6,936 nucleotides of DNA from Pseudomonadota bacterium. Lineage in GTDB: Bacteria > Pseudomonadota > Gammaproteobacteria > Steroidobacterales > Steroidobacteraceae. The DNA lies in NCBI GenBank assembly GCA_003242275.1, contig QGUX01000195.1:1-6936 (forward strand). Reading direction: 5' to 3'. Below the pieces are notes generated by a model that was given only the letters and a program-made list of their open reading frames with translations, was not told the DNA's origin and made no database searches. Shown one piece after another: positions 5,289 through 6,936 of the stretch. How positions within the stretch are numbered: position 1 is the first letter of the stretch; each line of letters begins with the position of its first letter. The translations under genes were made by a program, and so were the position numbers.

Positions 5289-6866
5289 ATGAGGCGCCCC
5301 GCCCTCCAACCCGCCCTGCTGCTGGCCGCCGCGCTGGCCCTGCCCGGCGCCGGGCTGGTGCACGCCGCCGACGGCGGCACGGTGCCCTCCGGTCCCACGC
5401 CCCGCCCCGTGCACTCCACCCTGCCGGACCTGGGCAGCAGCGCCAACGCCATGATCAGCCGCTCCGAGGAGTACCAGATCGGCCGCCTGATCATGCGCGA
5501 CCTGCGCAGCCAGAACGCGCTGCTCGACGACCCGGAGACCACCGACTACCTGCAGAGCCTGGGCGCGCGCATCGCGGTGGAGGCGCAGCAGGGCGAGCAG
5601 CGCATGACCTTCTTCGCGGTGCGCGACCGCTCCATCAACGCCTTCGCCCTGCCCGGCGGCTTCATCGGCGTGCACACCGGCCTGCTGCTGGCGACCCAGA
5701 ACGAGGCCGAGCTGGCCGGCGTGATGGCGCACGAGATCGGCCACGTCGTGCAGCGGCACATCGCACGCGCCGTGCAGGCGCAGAGCCGCAGCAGCATCGC
5801 CGCCATCGCCGGCATGCTGGGCGCCATCCTGGTCGGCGCGGTCACCGGCAACCCCGAGGCGGCGACCGGCATCATCGCACTGGGCCAGGGCACCGCCATG
5901 CAGCAGCAGATCAACTTCACGCGCATGGAGGAGCACGAGGCCGACCGCGTCGGCATCGGCTACCTCGCCGCGGCGGGTTTCGATCCCAACGGCATGGCGG
6001 CGTTCTTCAACACCATGATGCGCAACCGCGGCCTGGCCGGCGCCGAGATCCCGCCGCTGCTGCTCACCCACCCGGTGGACACGGTGCGCCTGGCCGAGGC
6101 GCGCTCGCGCATCGCGTCGATGCCCGAGTATCCCCGCCGGCCCGAATCCGAGAGCTACGATTACATCCGCGAGCGGGTACGCGTGCTGACGGCCCCCACG
6201 GGCAACGACCTGCGCCGCTACTACGCGCGTGAACTGGAGCAGCAGCCGGATGACGGCGCGCTGCGCTATGGCGCCGCGCTGCTGGAGCTGGAGACCGGCA
6301 ATCCGGACAAGGCCATCGAGCTGCTGGAGCCGCTGACCGCGGAATTCCCGCACCTGCCGCTGCTGCACTCGGCGCTGGGACAGGCGCAGGTGCAGGCGGG
6401 ACGGCACCGCGAGGCGCTCAGGACCTTCGAGACGGGCCTCCTGCTCTCGCCGCGCAACGTCGCGCTGACCGTACGCTACGGGCAGTCGCTGCTGGCGCTG
6501 GAGCAGCCCAGGAAGGCCCACCAGGTGCTGCTCGACCTGTTCAACAACGTGCCGCCCACGCCCGAGCAGATCCGGCTCATCGCCATCGCCGCCAATGCCG
6601 CCGGCGATACCGCCGATGCCTACTCGTACATGGCCGAGCTGCACCTGGCCAACGGCGACCTGCAGCTGGCGGTGATGCAGCTGGACCTGGCGCTGGCCAC
6701 GCCCGGCATCACCGAGGTGCAGCGCAAGCGCTTCCAGGCGCGCCAGGACGAAATCCGCGAGGTGCTGCGCGAGACCTCGCGCAGCCGGCGCCGCAATCCG
6801 GACGAGGGTGGCCGGGACGATCCCGGTTCCCCGGCCGGGCTTTCCTTCCATCCAGCGCGCCACTAG
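5289..6866 (+). CDS. bepA: BepA-like periplasmic M48 zinc metallopeptidase with TPR repeats
   Basis: BepA is a periplasmic protease/chaperone that helps assemble or degrade outer-membrane proteins such as LptD at the BAM complex. The 525 residues begin with a signal peptide (MRR, hydrophobic core, likely cut after VHA at 24-26). The zinc motif HEIGH is at 148-152 and a second acidic motif EHEAD at 215-219 supplies the third ligand. His261 in LLTHP matches the place of the inhibitory 'switch' histidine of E. coli BepA (His246). Residues from about 318 to 478 form helical TPR-like repeats. The last 40 or so residues are Arg-rich and look disordered; E. coli BepA is shorter (487). The ATG at 5289 is the first possible start because an in-frame TGA lies at 5277. 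The purine-rich GAGGGA abuts it with almost no spacing. It lies 56 nt after the PIN-PhoH gene. Confidence 0.92.
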   Translation: MRRPALQPALLLAAALALPGAGLVHAADGGTVPSGPTPRPVHSTLPDLGSSANAMISRSEEYQIGRLIMRDLRSQNALLDDPETTDYLQSLGARIAVEAQQGEQRMTFFAVRDRSINAFALPGGFIGVHTGLLLATQNEAELAGVMAHEIGHVVQRHIARAVQAQSRSSIAAIAGMLGAILVGAVTGNPEAATGIIALGQGTAMQQQINFTRMEEHEADRVGIGYLAAAGFDPNGMAAFFNTMMRNRGLAGAEIPPLLLTHPVDTVRLAEARSRIASMPEYPRRPESESYDYIRERVRVLTAPTGNDLRRYYARELEQQPDDGALRYGAALLELETGNPDKAIELLEPLTAEFPHLPLLHSALGQAQVQAGRHREALRTFETGLLLSPRNVALTVRYGQSLLALEQPRKAHQVLLDLFNNVPPTPEQIRLIAIAANAAGDTADAYSYMAELHLANGDLQLAVMQLDLALATPGITEVQRKRFQARQDEIREVLRETSRSRRRNPDEGGRDDPGSPAGLSFHPARH

Positions 6867-6895
6867 CCCGCTGCGGCCGGCGCGGGACCGCCTGC

Positions 6896-6901
6896 TAGAA
6901 T
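6896..6901 (+). promoter_or_regulatory. Candidate -10 box of the last, truncated gene
   Basis: TAGAAT (5 of 6 to TATAAT) ends 6 nt before the ATG at 6908, so transcription starting 7 nt downstream would begin at the A of the start codon. No purine-rich ribosome site lies between the box and the ATG, and no clear -35 box is seen. This fits a leaderless message but is a by-eye call. Confidence 0.4.
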
Positions 6902-6907
6902 CGCCCG

Positions 6908-6936
6908 ATGCAAGTCCGATCCCTCCTGCTGGCGCT
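6908..6936 (+). CDS. Start of a probably exported protein, cut by the window edge
   Basis: Only nine complete codons are visible (MQVRSLLLA, then a partial codon). The short basic N-terminus followed by leucines and alanine looks like the beginning of a signal peptide. It lies 41 nt after the M48 peptidase gene on the same strand. I cannot name it. In E. coli the gene after bepA (yfgD) encodes an ArsC-like cytoplasmic protein, and this N-terminus does not look like that. The start rests on a TAGAAT box just upstream and on the coding look of the few residues present. Confidence 0.45.

Noticed and set aside
5100..6863. Minus-strand open frame of 587 codons opposite the M48 peptidase gene
   Set aside because: It mirrors a GC-rich gene: the composition is Gln/Gly/His/Arg-heavy with no recognisable domain, while the plus strand has a signal peptide, HEIGH motif and TPR repeats.

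Overview
The window looks like ordinary chromosome from a very GC-rich gammaproteobacterium. I judge GC content to be well above 60% by eye, with strong G/C preference at third codon positions. The main evidence is gene order: dapA divergent from gcvR, followed by bcp, with a bepA-type M48 peptidase further on. As I recall, E. coli K-12 keeps dapA, gcvR and bcp adjacent, with bepA about a dozen genes away. A Xanthomonadales- or Chromatiales-like lineage is plausible, but I cannot place it more closely.

Layout. (1) 41-1159, + strand: a YeiH-family inner-membrane protein that ends at a strong hairpin. (2) 1215-1305, - strand: tRNA-Ser(GGA), converging on that hairpin. (3) 1388-2708, - strand: dapA and, 10 nt after it, a small proline-rich lipoprotein whose N-terminal half resembles the BamD-binding segment of BamC. 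(4) 2709-2826: a compact divergent promoter region. (5) 2827-5232, + strand: gcvR, bcp and a PIN-PhoH (PhoH2-type) gene, joined by a 1-nt and then a 41-nt overlap. (6) 5289-6866, + strand: a secreted M48 metallopeptidase with C-terminal TPR-like repeats (BepA type). (7) 6908-end, + strand: the first codons of another probably exported protein, cut by the window edge.

How the genes fit together. dapA makes the diaminopimelate/lysine precursor. The lipoprotein and the BepA-like peptidase both point to the outer membrane and BAM-related assembly. GcvR (glycine-cleavage control), Bcp (peroxide removal) and PIN-PhoH (predicted RNA helicase/nuclease) look co-transcribed.

I saw no CRISPR array, insertion sequence, prophage or defence island, and no clear sign of horizontal transfer. 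The points worth a second look are small: a BamC-like lipoprotein without BamC's folded domains, a Bcp without the usual resolving cysteines, PIN-PhoH coupled to bcp, a hairpin in the tRNA leader, a shared convergent terminator and two possible leaderless starts.
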